This document shows, piece after piece, positions 8,592-20,244 of a stretch of 64,000 bases of DNA. The stretch's first letter is position 1; each line of letters opens with the position of its first letter. The notes under the pieces are model-generated. The model saw nothing but the letters and a program-made list of their open reading frames with translations. It made no database searches and was not told the origin of the DNA. The stretch is taken from NCBI GenBank assembly GCA_943787985.1, contig CALSOO010000004.1, forward strand, positions 1,178,001 to 1,242,000. The letters run 5' to 3'. Source of the DNA: an uncultured Paracoccaceae bacterium (lineage in GTDB: Bacteria; Pseudomonadota; Alphaproteobacteria; Rhodobacterales; Rhodobacteraceae). The position numbers and the translations under genes were made by a program.

Positions 8592-9082
8592 GTGAATTGC
8601 ACACCAAACGGCTCGTCTTGCGCCCCTTTAAAGCGCAAGACGCACCAGCAATCGTTGCGGCGTTGAACGACAAGGAGACCTGTCGCGGGCTAACCCTTGT
8701 GCCATTTCCCTACACCACTGCCGACGCGGACTGGTTTATTGCGGAGGCTTCAAAAGACGCGTTGGCGGTTTGCACGGCCGATGGTGTTTTGGTTGGGGCC
8801 TGTGGATTGGGTGCGCAATTGGGATACTGGATCGCCAAACCACAATGGGGCAAAGGGTATGCTTATGAAGCGGCCCATGCTGTCCTTACAGAACACTTCA
8901 AACGCAGTGCGGCCGATGTCACATCGGGATATGTCGATGACAATCACGCGTCCGGCGCGGTGTTGCGCAAGCTCGGATTTGAAATCAGCCACGATAAGAT
9001 GCTGCACATCAAGTCGCGCCAAAAAGAGGTGCCAGCAAAGTCTGTCACTCTGACCAAAGCGCGTTGGGAGAGGGTCCAATGA
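8588..9082 (+). CDS. GNAT-family N-acetyltransferase 2
   Basis: 164 residues, a short RimJ/RimL-like acetyltransferase. It opens with the usual TKRLVLRPFKAQDAP strand-helix, has an acetyl-CoA segment at about residues 95-105 (PQWGKGYAYEA) and ends with VDDNHASGAVLRKLGF. It overlaps the genes on both sides by four bases, so the set is translated together. Substrate unknown. Confidence 0.82.
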   Translation: MSELHTKRLVLRPFKAQDAPAIVAALNDKETCRGLTLVPFPYTTADADWFIAEASKDALAVCTADGVLVGACGLGAQLGYWIAKPQWGKGYAYEAAHAVLTEHFKRSAADVTSGYVDDNHASGAVLRKLGFEISHDKMLHIKSRQKEVPAKSVTLTKARWERVQ

Positions 9083-9681
9083 GCGTTGCTGTAGCGTCTT
9101 TTGCAATTTTCGCCGCGTCCCAGGTTGGCACGCCGGGCCCCGCAAACATGGCCCTTTTGGCAACAGGCGCACGGTACGGGTTTCGCCGTGCGGTGCCGTT
9201 TATGTTGGGCGTGGCCTTTGGCAAACAACTGATTATCTGGCCCATTGGCTTTGGCTTGATGGAACTGGCCGATCGTGCGCCTTTCATCTTTTCCGCTCTC
9301 AAATACGTCTCTGCGGCCTATATCATCTGGTTGGCATGGAAGGTCGCGAACTTGCGCCTCAACACAGAGCAGGGCAGGGAAACAGCCCCCGGCTTTGCGG
9401 CCGGATTGATCGTGCATCCGCTCAATCCCAAGGCTTGGGCGATGATCGTGGGCGGGTTTACTGCATTTGTTGCCGCTGACACGCCAACCGTTGAGGCAAC
9501 AGCAACCATTGCTGCTGTATTGCTCGCTTGCCAACTCCTGATGCATCCAGTCTGGACATTGGGTGGCCACGCTATTGCGCGCACTCTGGCGGGCACGCGG
9601 GCGGAACCATATTTGATGTACACCCTTGCCGGTCTGACAGTCGCATCGGTGATGTTCGTACTGTTCGGAGGAGGAACATGA
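9079..9681 (+). CDS. LysE/RhtB-family amino-acid exporter
   Basis: 200 residues with about six membrane segments. The family signature is at the start: residues 11-29 (AASQVGTPGPANMALLATG) match the G-PGP motif of LysE exporters. The ATG at 9079 is chosen because it overlaps the upstream stop (ATGA); a longer start five codons earlier lacks support. Its place between three acetyltransferases suggests export of, or resistance to, an amine or amino-acid-like compound, which is inference. Confidence 0.85.
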   Translation: MSVAVASFAIFAASQVGTPGPANMALLATGARYGFRRAVPFMLGVAFGKQLIIWPIGFGLMELADRAPFIFSALKYVSAAYIIWLAWKVANLRLNTEQGRETAPGFAAGLIVHPLNPKAWAMIVGGFTAFVAADTPTVEATATIAAVLLACQLLMHPVWTLGGHAIARTLAGTRAEPYLMYTLAGLTVASVMFVLFGGGT

Positions 9682-10220
9682 CGATGACGGTAGACGAAAA
9701 AGCTGTTCAACAAACCATTGTCACGGAACGGTTCGATTTGCGCCCTTTGCGCTTGTCGGATTCAGGGTTGATCGAGATGTACGGCAGCGACGAACGGGTC
9801 GCGCGGATGACCACCTCTATCCCGCATCCTTTGCCGCCCGGGACAACGGAAGCCTTTGTTTCGCGTGCATTGGCTGCGGACAGTGCGGAACATGTCTGGG
9901 CTATTGATGGCACGAAGGCAGGTGGGGCCGAACTGATGGGGGTGATTTCGCTGCAAGCGATGGATCGCAATCAATCCGAAGTGGTCTACTGGATCGCGCC
10001 GGCGTTTTGGAACACTGGTCTTGCGTCAGATGCGGTCGAGGCGCTTGTGGGGGCCAACCCGATGAGCAACGCCAACATGTTCGCGTCTGTGTTTCAAGAC
10101 AACCCCGCCTCGGCCAAGGTTTTGACCCATTGCGGGTTCGAATACCTGGGCGATGCTGAAAGTTTCTGCGTGGCGCGCGACACAACCGTGCCCACATGGA
10201 CCTATACACACAAACTATAG
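9678..10220 (+). CDS. GNAT-family N-acetyltransferase 3
   Basis: 180 residues, RimJ/RimL type: TERFDLRPLRLSDSG at residues 13-27, YWIAPAFWNTGLASDAVEAL in the acetyl-CoA region, and DNPASAKVLTHCGFEYLG near the end. The start ATG overlaps the exporter stop by four bases, with GGAGGA upstream. In many relatives a GNAT gene lies just before obgE, as here. Substrate unknown. Confidence 0.85.
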   Translation: MTMTVDEKAVQQTIVTERFDLRPLRLSDSGLIEMYGSDERVARMTTSIPHPLPPGTTEAFVSRALAADSAEHVWAIDGTKAGGAELMGVISLQAMDRNQSEVVYWIAPAFWNTGLASDAVEALVGANPMSNANMFASVFQDNPASAKVLTHCGFEYLGDAESFCVARDTTVPTWTYTHKL

Positions 10221-10247
10221 ATTGAGCCTGTCGTCTGCACAGGCTAG

Positions 10248-12385
<2,138 letters not shown>

Positions 12386-12390
12386 TCCAT

Positions 12391-12425
12391 CTTCATCTCG
12401 CCAATTAAACCTCCGCCGGAGGCTC
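12391..12425. repeat. Intergenic repeat, copy A (diverged)
   Basis: Starts CTTCATCTCGCC then AATTAAACCTC and continues into the small palindrome CCTCCGCCGGAGG. The first part matches copies B (31121) and C (44267) with one change; the hairpin differs. It lies between proB and proA. Confidence 0.6.
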
Positions 12426-12450
12426 CAACACCGGCAACAGGACCAAGAAT

Positions 12451-13717
12451 ATGACGCAGACAACTGACATCACCGAATTGATGACCAAAATCGGGGCGGA
12501 AGCGAAAGCGGCAGCCGCTGAGTTGGCCTCGGCCACGGCAGAACGCAAACATGCGGCTCTGATAAGTGCGGCTGAAAATGTTTGGACGGCACGGGCGGAG
12601 ATCATTGCCGCCAATGCACAAGATCTCGACTTTGGACGCAGCAAAGGGCTCAGTGATGCAATGATGGATCGCCTCCTCCTGGATGAGGCCCGCATTCAAA
12701 GCATCGTTGATGGCCTGCGCGCAATCGCCGAACAGGCTGATCCGGTCGGGGAAGTGATGGCTGAATGGACGCAGCCTTCAGGGCTGAATATCAAGCGCGT
12801 GCGCACCCCCCTTGGCGTCATCGGGGTCATCTATGAAAGCCGGCCCAATGTAACGGCGGATGCAGGTGCACTTTGTCTCAAAGCAGGCAACGCGGTAATT
12901 CTGCGTGGAGGGTCAGAGAGTTTTCACTCTTCGCAAGCCATTCATGCGTGTCTGGTACAGGGCCTCAGGGATGCGGGCCTGCCAGAGGCAGCAATCCAGC
13001 TTGTGCCGACACGGGACCGCGCGGCCGTTCAGGCAATGCTCACTATGACAGATACAATTGACGTGATCGTGCCGCGCGGCGGCAAAGGGCTGGTGGGGCT
13101 GGTTCAGAAAGAAGCGCGCGTGCCGGTGTTCGCACATCTTGAAGGGATCGTGCATATCTACGTTGATGAACACGCAGACCCGGCAAAAGCCTTGCAAGTT
13201 GTCTTGAATGCCAAAACGCGGCGTACCGGAATTTGCGGCGCTGCTGAATGTTTGTTGATCCACGAAGCGGTGGCAGACACATTGGGGACGCAGATTATCA
13301 GTGCTCTGGTTGCCGCGGGCGTGGAAGTGCGTGCAGGGGACAGTTTGGGTCAAATCGCAGGAACTGTTCCGGCCACTGCCGACGATTGGGGGCGTGAGTT
13401 CCTTGATATGATCATTGCGGCCAAAACCGTTCCCGATGTCCAAGGGGCAATTGCCCACATTCGGGACTTCGGGTCACAACACACGGATTGTGTTCTAACC
13501 GAGGATCAAGGGGTTGCTGATATGTTTATGCAGCGATTGGACAGCGCCATAGTCATGCATAACGCGTCAACGCAGTTTGCAGATGGTGGAGAGTTTTGGC
13601 ATGGGCGCCGAAATCGGGATCGCCACCGGCAAGATGCATGCCCGTGGCCCCGTCGGAGCCGCGCAATTGACCAGTTTCAAGTACTTGGTTGTGGGGCAAG
13701 GGACGACGCGGACCTAG
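12451..13717 (+). CDS. proA: Gamma-glutamyl phosphate reductase (one frameshift)
   Basis: Second proline enzyme, NADPH-dependent reduction of glutamyl-5-phosphate. About 421 residues once the frame is corrected. An ALDH-like core is clear: [37 protein letters not shown], and the catalytic Cys in [13 protein letters not shown]. At 13594-13597 four T occur where three are expected: [19 protein letters not shown] continues in another frame up to the stop at 13715. Read as it stands, the end is garbled up to 13761. Most likely a homopolymer error. Confidence 0.92.
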
Positions 13718-13729
13718 CTCCACGCCTGA

Positions 13730-14347
13730 TCAAAACCGGATGTAGATGTCACCTTTGTTGATTTCAGTTTCGAGTTTCAGCCCGCCTTCTTGCGAAATGA
13801 CGGGCAGGAGCGCGAATTGAACATGAGCTGGCGAAATGGGTTCTGACGGTGATGTTCCTTTCAGGTATCCCCACAGGTCACTGCTGATGTTGGGTTTTTC
13901 CGTTTTACCGTGGGCAAGCCAGACACCGTTTTCGATGGAAATCTCTATCCGGCCGCCATATGGCATTGCGGTTTCCAGGCATTGGATCGCTAAAAATGCC
14001 ACACGCACCATTTTGCGGGTTTGCGGGTCCAGAGGGCCCCAAGCGACTTTGGTCCGGCTGTTGCGCATGACATCATTCAGAACGGAAACGACTTCGGAAC
14101 GGCTCAGAGCTTGCTCGCTGGCGGCGCCATATGCGACGCGGAAAAAACGTATGCGCGCACTGGCATTGCTGACGCTTTCGTTGATGAGGTCCAGTTCAGG
14201 ACCATCTGCGGGCATATTCCCGGACATCCCAAGCAATTCGAGGCCATTGTTGATTGCGCCAATTGGCGATATCAAATCGTGACAAATGCGGCTGCCGATC
14301 AGTGCAGCAAGGTTTGTATCAGCCTGTCCCATGTGTGGCTCCGACAA
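13730..14347 (-). CDS. chpT: Histidine phosphotransferase ChpT
   Basis: Phosphotransfer protein between CckA and CtrA/CpdR in the alphaproteobacterial cell-cycle phosphorelay. 205 residues, normal length. The phosphorylated His is His23 in [19 protein letters not shown]. The rest is a degenerate histidine-kinase-like ATPase fold without nucleotide motifs, as known for ChpT. An alternative start five codons on (MGQADTN) is equally possible. It reads toward proA and is divergent from the DUF3553 gene. Confidence 0.92.
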   Translation of the reverse strand: MSEPHMGQADTNLAALIGSRICHDLISPIGAINNGLELLGMSGNMPADGPELDLINESVSNASARIRFFRVAYGAASEQALSRSEVVSVLNDVMRNSRTKVAWGPLDPQTRKMVRVAFLAIQCLETAMPYGGRIEISIENGVWLAHGKTEKPNISSDLWGYLKGTSPSEPISPAHVQFALLPVISQEGGLKLETEINKGDIYIRF

Positions 14348-14361
14348 TGAAAAGGGAAATG

Positions 14362-14544
14362 ATGGAAGATCTAAATGCCATTCTGGCTCCAGGTATGTTG
14401 GTCAAGCACCCAGAACACGAGGACTGGGGTATCGGTCAAGTTCAAAGCAATATCTCCAGCCGCGTCACTGTCAATTTCCGCCACTTTGGGAAAGTCACCA
14501 TCGACAGTACAAGAGTGGGGCTGCGTCCTGTCTTTGATGGATGA
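14362..14544 (+). CDS. DUF3553 small protein
   Basis: 60 residues, DUF3553: MEDLNAILAPGMLVKHPEHE, then WGIGQVQSNISSRVTVNF, a small beta-barrel like the tail domains of UvrD-type helicases and CarD-like proteins. Start at 14362 chosen because AGGG lies five bases upstream; two ATG codons lie just before. Divergent from chpT, whose start it almost touches. Function unknown. Confidence 0.85.
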   Translation: MEDLNAILAPGMLVKHPEHEDWGIGQVQSNISSRVTVNFRHFGKVTIDSTRVGLRPVFDG

Positions 14545-14650
14545 AGTTAGTTTCTGAAAAGTTAACGAAGATGCCGCGTCATTAAGGTTACTGATATAAA
14601 TTCGCATTGTGAATGCGAAGATGCAATCTAAAAGGGAATATTGCACTATC

Positions 14651-15403
14651 ATGCATCCAATTTTTCGCGTGGCATTGGCGCAAACCCAACATGATCTCTA
14701 TCTGGCGCAGCGGTTGCGGTATGATGTTTTTGTTTCTGAATTGGGTGCGGGCGGTCTGATGGTCGATCACCAGGCCGGCGTTGAGCAAGACCGTTTTGAC
14801 CCATATTTCGACCATTTGTTGTTGTTTGATGATGCCGTGGATGCGGTGGTCGGGGTGTACCGTGTGTTGCGCTGCGATCAGGCGAAGCGTGCCGGACAGT
14901 TCTATTCCGAGGATGAGTATGATCTGATGCCTTTGCACCAGTCAGGGCGGCGATTGTTAGAACTCGGGCGATCCTGTGTCCATCCTGACTACCGTGATGG
15001 TGCAGCGTTGCTTCACCTTTGGAATGGCCTTGCTCAGTACATTCAGGCCCACGACATCGAAATACTGTTCGGTGTGGCCAGTTTCCACGGCACCAGTATT
15101 GACGATTTTGCCCCCGCCTTGTCCTTGTTGCATCACCGCCATCTTGCGCCGCCTGGATTGCGGGTCAGGGCAAAGCCCTCCGGATTTCAGCCCATGAACC
15201 TGATGGAAGAAGCCAATATCAACCGTCCAGCCGCGATGCGCATGACACCGACCCTGATCAAGTCATACTTGCGTTTGGGTGGAATGGTTGGCGAGGGGGC
15301 CTTCATCGATCATGCCTTTAATACGACGGATGTTTTCCTCATAATGGACACCGAGCAGATGAATGAAAAACAAGCACGTCTATACGCGAGGCAGACCCCA
15401 TGA
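14651..15403 (+). CDS. olsB: L-ornithine N-alpha-acyltransferase
   Basis: Makes lyso-ornithine lipid from ornithine and 3-hydroxyacyl-ACP. About 250 residues, Acetyltransf_5/hemolysin-like GNAT: AQRLRYDVFVSELGAGG, VVGVYRVLRCDQA, LELGRSCVHPDYRDG, LFGVASFHGTS. The start is uncertain: ATG codons at 14621 and 14651 and a GTG at 14609 are in frame, none with a strong ribosome site. It overlaps olsA by four bases, the standard ornithine-lipid operon. Ornithine lipids are often used under phosphate limitation, and a full Pho system lies in the same window, but no Pho box is seen here. Confidence 0.9.
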   Translation: MHPIFRVALAQTQHDLYLAQRLRYDVFVSELGAGGLMVDHQAGVEQDRFDPYFDHLLLFDDAVDAVVGVYRVLRCDQAKRAGQFYSEDEYDLMPLHQSGRRLLELGRSCVHPDYRDGAALLHLWNGLAQYIQAHDIEILFGVASFHGTSIDDFAPALSLLHHRHLAPPGLRVRAKPSGFQPMNLMEEANINRPAAMRMTPTLIKSYLRLGGMVGEGAFIDHAFNTTDVFLIMDTEQMNEKQARLYARQTP

Positions 15404-16260
15404 CCACAACCTGGAGCGACGGAGATGAACCGGAACCGGCAAAGCTGACGGTTGCTGGGCGGATACGCTTCGGGGTGCGGGCTTTTTTGATCATCGCCCT
15501 TATTGCTGTGTGTCTTCTTTTTCTGCTGCTGTTGCGTTTGCCAGAGCGTGCGCTTCATGAGCGCCGCCGCCCTTGGACCCCCTATATTGTGCAATTTGTT
15601 TGCCGCACGTCTTTGCGTATTCTGGGCATCAAAGTGATCCAGCATGGCACTCCGATGCGCGAGGCGGGCGCGGTTGTCGCCAACCACACCAGTTGGCTGG
15701 ACATTCTGGTGATGAATGCCTCCCAACATGTGTTCTTTGTCTCGAAAGATGAGGTCGCCGAATGGCCGGGGATCGGGTTCATGGCCCGTGCGGTTGGCAC
15801 AATGTTCATTGTCCGCGATCGGACCCATGCTGACAAACAAACTGCGATGCTCACCAAGCGTTTGAAAGTCGGGCATAAAATGCTGTTCTTCCCCGAGGGC
15901 ACCAGTACCGATGGATTGCGCGTGTTGCGATTCAAGCCGACATTGTTCGAGGCGTTTCTTGAGCCCGGCTTGCCGGATGAGACCTATATCCAGTGCATCA
16001 GCGCCGTGTTTCATGCACCTGACGGCGAGGATCCCCGGTTTTATGGCTGGTGGGGGGATGTGTCTTTTGGCGCGCATCTGTTCAGCATACTGGGGCAACG
16101 CCGCCAGGGGGCTGTCGAGATTACGTATCATCCGCCGATCAAAGTGTGGGATCACCCTGATCGCAAGGTTCTTGCCGCTGTGTGCGAGGCCAAAGTGCGC
16201 GAGACCCATCACAAGGATCATCGCGGCATTGATGATCAGGCGTTGGCGATCTCGAACTGA
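15400..16260 (+). CDS. olsA: Lyso-ornithine lipid O-acyltransferase
   Basis: Second step of ornithine-lipid synthesis, PlsC family, 286 residues. One N-terminal membrane segment (about 27-47, FLIIALIAVCLLFLLLL), the acyltransferase motif NHTSWLD (HX4D) and FFPEGTSTDG. Coupled to olsB (ATGA). The 3' end overlaps the convergent cyclase gene by about 25 bases. Confidence 0.9.
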   Translation: MTTTWSDGDEPEPAKLTVAGRIRFGVRAFLIIALIAVCLLFLLLLRLPERALHERRRPWTPYIVQFVCRTSLRILGIKVIQHGTPMREAGAVVANHTSWLDILVMNASQHVFFVSKDEVAEWPGIGFMARAVGTMFIVRDRTHADKQTAMLTKRLKVGHKMLFFPEGTSTDGLRVLRFKPTLFEAFLEPGLPDETYIQCISAVFHAPDGEDPRFYGWWGDVSFGAHLFSILGQRRQGAVEITYHPPIKVWDHPDRKVLAAVCEAKVRETHHKDHRGIDDQALAISN

Positions 16261-17123
16261 ATTCGGGGCAGGGGTGTGCCTTGGGCGGCCCCGACCAATT
16301 CGACAATGCCTGCACCTGTCAGCGCCACGGTTTGACGACGGATAAAGAAATCTATGGTCGACCCGAATGTAAGCGAACAGCCTCCTGCGCTGCGGTCCGT
16401 GAATTCGACCAAGCCACCGCGCACCGTCAGGCTGGCGTGCACGCGCGAAATCCATGGCTCTGCGATCACCAGATGACATTCAGGGGAGCGGCCTATGGTA
16501 AGTTCTTCGCCTTCGGAGACAACGCGCGAAAAGCCCATAAAGTCGATTTTGATCGTGGTGGCCGTGGTGTCGGTCGTGCGGCGTTTCAGGTTGAGCATTT
16601 CAGGTTGCGCCACAAGGCGCGTCATGCCGTCCTCGTCAGGGGCGAGCAGGGCGTAAATCTCGGTAGGGACTTCGGTGCCTTTAAGGGTCATTTCCCCCAT
16701 CGGGCGCAGATCACCAACTTGGGACGGGGAAATCCGTTCTACGAAAGTGCCGCTCAACAGCACTTCATTGTCTCTGGAGCGCCCCGACAAACGGGCGGCC
16801 ACATTGACCGCGCCACCAAACAACTCAGAACCGCGCCACAACACAGTCCCGTAGTGCAATCCACCATGCACAGAGACCGAACCCGCAGTGCCGTGGTCCA
16901 ATATTTCCTTGGCCGTGATCAATGCGCGATCAGCGTTTTCAAACAGACACAACACATCGTCGCCTTTTGAGCGGACAAACTCCCCGCCGCGGCGGGTTGC
17001 GATTTACTGCATGCCTTCAACACAATCATGTACCATTTTACTGGCACGTTCATCGCCGTATTGTTCATACAGCGGGGTGCTGCCTGACACATCACACAGC
17101 AAAATGGCGCGCTCTACACTCAT
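16236..17123 (-). pseudogene. Class III adenylate/guanylate cyclase-FHA protein with in-frame stop
   Basis: From ATG at 17123 the frame reads a class III cyclase domain (AILLCDVSGSTPLYEQYGDE, then GGEFVRSKGDDVLCLFEN, and GGAVNVAARL) followed by an FHA domain (about residues 205-290, GEELTIGRSPECHLV and WISRVHASL). The codon at 17004-17006 is TAA, between EGMQ and IATRRGG, with the frame continuing unchanged. As written, only a fragment from about 16955 could be made. A sequence error is likely in view of the neighbouring rpsB damage. Otherwise a 295-residue cAMP or cGMP synthase controlled by phosphopeptide binding. Confidence 0.8.
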
Positions 17124-17547
17124 ATTTCGAGCAATCCTTTAGTCATGGGGACGCACACTCCGGGCAGCGCCAAAAATCTTTTGTCTAATCCCCCAATTAT
17201 ATGCTGGAACATGTGCGACTCCAAGAGGTGAGATAATTTCCGGATTTTCAGGGTTTTATGGTGGAAATGCAATAAATTGAAAGCGCTACAATCGTGAGCT
17301 CCAAGGTGCCAAAAGGTTAACTTGTACGAGGACGTTGGTCTCGGTGCCGAGTTCAACCAAGACGTGTCGCTGGCGCTGTCGAATCGAGGCCCATTATTAG
17401 GTTGCGCCCACGCCGTATCCGACCTATACGAGCGGCACTTAATCCCGCAGTCGGGGTCTGGGCCTTGGGACAGACATCCCCCAACGTCCACCGGTTGGCA
17501 TCCGCTTTACACCCCCGACGAGGCGAAAACCGGAAAGGTAAAACGAC
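17124..17547. other. Long intergenic leader before rpsB
   Basis: 424 bases without a convincing gene. It contains a strong nested stem-loop at 17333-17366 (CTCGG/CCGAG inside ACG-TTGGT/ACCAA-GACGT). A promoter could not be placed with confidence. A structured leader would fit autoregulation by S2, as known for other bacteria, but no described motif was recognised. Confidence 0.4.
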
Positions 17548-18348
17548 ATGGCTCTTCCTGAGTTCTCCATGCGCCAATTGCTTGAAGCAGGCGTACACTT
17601 CGGCCACCAGACGCAGCGCTGGAACCCACGTATGGGTCCGTATCATCTACGGCGCGCGCAACGGCATTCACATCATGGACCTGACACAGACCGTTCCAAT
17701 GCTGGACGAGCGCTGACAGTCGATCCGTGATACGGTCGCCAAAGGCGGCCGCATCCTTGTTTGTTGGCACAAAGCGTCAGGCCGCACAGCCTATTGCCGA
17801 TGCTGCAGAAAAATGCGCACAGTATTACATGAACCACCGTTGGTTGGGCGGCACCTTGACCAACTGGCAGACCGTTTCCAAGTCCATCCAGCGTCTGAAG
17901 TCATCGACGAGCAAGTCCGAGCGCGGCTTTGAAGGTCTGACCAAGAAAGAGCGTCTTGGCATGGAACGTGACCAAGGCAAGCTTCAGGCATCTCTTGGCG
18001 GTATCCGTGAAATGGGCGGTCGTCCCTGACCTGATCTTTGTCATCGACGTGAAAAAAGAAGCATTGGCGATCGCCGAAGCCAACAAACTGGGCATCCCGG
18101 TTGTGGCTGTTGTTGACACCAACTGCTCCCCTGATGGCATCGACTACATCATTCCGGGCAACGACGACGCGGCGCGCGCGATTGCACTTGTACTACAGAT
18201 CTCGCAGCACGTGCTGCACTTGACGGCATGTCCGCTCAACTTGGGTGCCGCTGGCGTTGATCTGGGCGCGATGGAAGAAGCACCTGTTGAAGAGGCGTTG
18301 CAGAAGAAGCACCGCCGAAGCCGCAGCAGAACACCCGCTGCAAGCTAA
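17548..18348 (+). CDS. rpsB: Ribosomal protein S2 (multiple frameshifts)
   Basis: Essential 30S protein S2. Pieces in three frames together give a normal S2: [20 protein letters not shown], then [45 protein letters not shown] and [19 protein letters not shown]. One-base insertions or deletions are evident near 17642, 17713, 17722, 17757, 17900, 18025 and 18190. Because S2 is indispensable these are best read as sequence errors, not decay. Start ATG after GGAAAGG. Followed by tsf, the standard order. Confidence 0.93.
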
Positions 18349-18417
18349 GCCTTCCACTGATAGATGAGACGGGCAGGGGATCCCGCCCTCAGATCCCAAT
18401 CTTTCAGGAGAACAAAG

Positions 18418-19288
18418 ATGGCAATCACAGCAGCAATGGTAAAGAACTGCGCGACAGCACCGGCGCAGGCATGATGGACGCGAAAAAAGCGTTGACCGAA
18501 AATGACGGCGACATGGAAGCAGCCGTTGATTGGCTGCGCACCAAGGGTCTGGCCAAAGCGGCCAAGAAATCCGGCCGTACGGCGGCAGAGGGTCTTGTGG
18601 CTGTTAAGGTTGAAGGCGGCAAAGGCGTTGCGGTTGAAGTGAACTCCGAAACCGACTTTCGTTGGCAAAAACGCTGACTTCCAAAAGATGGTTGCCGGTA
18701 TCGCTGAGTTGCATTGGCGTCGTCCGACATTGACGCGCTGAAAGCGCTGACATGGGCGGCAAGCCTGTTCGAGCAGACGTGACAGACGCAGTCGCCGTGA
18801 TTGGCGAGAACATGTCCGTGCGTCGCATGTCCGCATCGAGGGCGCCTGTTGTGTCCTACGTGCACAACGCAGCGCACCTGGCATGGGCAAAATCGGTGTT
18901 CTGGTCGCAATGATCGGCGGCGATGAAGCGTTCGGCAAGCAGGTTGCGATGCACATCGCGGCTGTGAACCCTGCGTCTTTGTCCGAAGCAGATCTTGACC
19001 CAGCAGTGGTCGAGAAAGAGAAAGCAGGTTCAGATGGACATCGCGCGCGAGTCCGGCAAGCCAGAAGCAGTGATCGAGAAGATGATCGTTGGCCGTATGA
19101 AGAAATACATGGCCGAAGTGACTTTGCTCAACCAAGCATTCGTTGTGAACCCGGATCTCACAGTTGAAGCGGCAGCGAAAGAAGTTGGCGCGACAATTAA
19201 AGGATTTGTACGCCTTGAAGTTGGTGAAGGCATTGAAGTTGTGAAAGAAGATTTCGCCGCCGAAGTGGCCAAAATCAACAAATCCTAA
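18418..19288 (+). CDS. tsf: Elongation factor Ts (multiple frameshifts)
   Basis: Nucleotide exchange factor for EF-Tu. The N-terminal UBA-like domain ([20 protein letters not shown]), the core ([12 protein letters not shown]) and the C-terminus ([16 protein letters not shown] to [10 protein letters not shown]) are all present but in different frames. Shifts lie near 18443, 18658, 18705, 18755, 18838, 18875 and 19028. The two longest clean pieces are 18471-18655 and 19031-19288. Start ATG at 18418 after CAGGAG. As for rpsB, errors are the likely cause. Confidence 0.93.
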
Positions 19289-19334
19289 ATTCTTGTCAGG
19301 GGCTGCTTTGGTGGTCTTTGAAAAGATTTTTAAG

Positions 19335-19363
19335 AAGGCGGCGCTTTGGTGCCGCCTTTTTAA
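19335..19363 (+). terminator. Terminator of rpsB-tsf
   Basis: Stem AAGGCGGC / GCCGCCTT around a GCTTTGGT loop, followed by T-rich sequence. Confidence 0.85.
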
Positions 19364-19434
19364 TTTTTGAAAACAGACTTGGCAGTGCGGCAAACCGTTC
19401 TAGTTCCTTTTTAAGCTGGACAAGGACTACAATA

Positions 19435-20196
19435 ATGATCGACCGTCGTACCTTTCTTGCTTCGACCACCGCCGCTGTTACGTTTCTGCCCTATGCGGCC
19501 CGTGCTGCTGCCCTTGCTGGCGACACATTTGCCACGGCCAGCGGTGAGATTTCCGTTTTCCCGGTCAGCCATGCGTCCTTTGTGATGCCAACACCCGCCG
19601 GGGTGATCTACAATGATCCGGTCGGAGAACCTTCTGCGTATGCGGACTTTCCGGCCGCCGATCTTGTCCTGATCACTCATGAGCACGGGGATCACTTCAA
19701 CCTCGATACTCTAGCGGCCGTGGTCGGTGAAAACACCAAACTCATCACAAACCCTGCCGTCTATGACAAATTGCCAGCCCAGATGCAGGCGAAGGCGACG
19801 AAAATGGCCAACGGTGAAACGGGTGAGACGATGGGCATGACCATCGAGGCCATTCCCGCCCACAATATCACCGAAGAACGGATGAACTTTCACCCCAAAG
19901 GACGCGACAACGGCTATGTGCTGACGGTCGATGGCATGCGCATCTATATCTCTGGTGACACCGAGGATGTGCCTGAAATGCGCGCTCTCAAGAATATTGA
20001 TTTAGCGTTTATTTGCATGAACTTACCGTTCACAATGGATGTAGATGCCGCCGCATCTGCTGTCGCCGAGTTCAAGCCGACATATGTCTATCCATACCAC
20101 TACCGTGGCCGTGACAATGGTACTCAGGATCCCGCAGAGTTTGTCAAAGCCGTCGGGGATGCTTCCGAAGTCAAAATGGGCGCTTGGTACGGCTAA
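19435..20196 (+). CDS. Tat-exported MBL-fold metal-dependent hydrolase
   Basis: 253 residues. A twin-arginine signal starts the protein (DRRTFLASTTAAVTFLP, cleavage near AARA), so it is folded before export. The UlaG/YcbL-like beta-lactamase fold has the metal motif THEHGDHF (about residue 82) and a later SGDTEDVPE and YPYHYRG. Substrate unknown. Single gene with its own terminator downstream. Confidence 0.85.
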   Translation: MIDRRTFLASTTAAVTFLPYAARAAALAGDTFATASGEISVFPVSHASFVMPTPAGVIYNDPVGEPSAYADFPAADLVLITHEHGDHFNLDTLAAVVGENTKLITNPAVYDKLPAQMQAKATKMANGETGETMGMTIEAIPAHNITEERMNFHPKGRDNGYVLTVDGMRIYISGDTEDVPEMRALKNIDLAFICMNLPFTMDVDAAASAVAEFKPTYVYPYHYRGRDNGTQDPAEFVKAVGDASEVKMGAWYG

Positions 20197-20214
20197 AGGC
20201 TGTATGATGTTAAA

Positions 20215-20244
20215 AACGGGGCCACGGAAATTGTGGCCCCGTTT
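20215..20244 (+). terminator. Terminator after the MBL hydrolase
   Basis: Stem AACGGGGCCAC / GTGGCCCCGTT, loop GGAAATT, then T-rich. Confidence 0.85.

Noticed and set aside
17124-19300. rpsB-tsf as true pseudogenes
   Set aside because: All conserved segments are present in sequence, only frames change, and both genes are essential.
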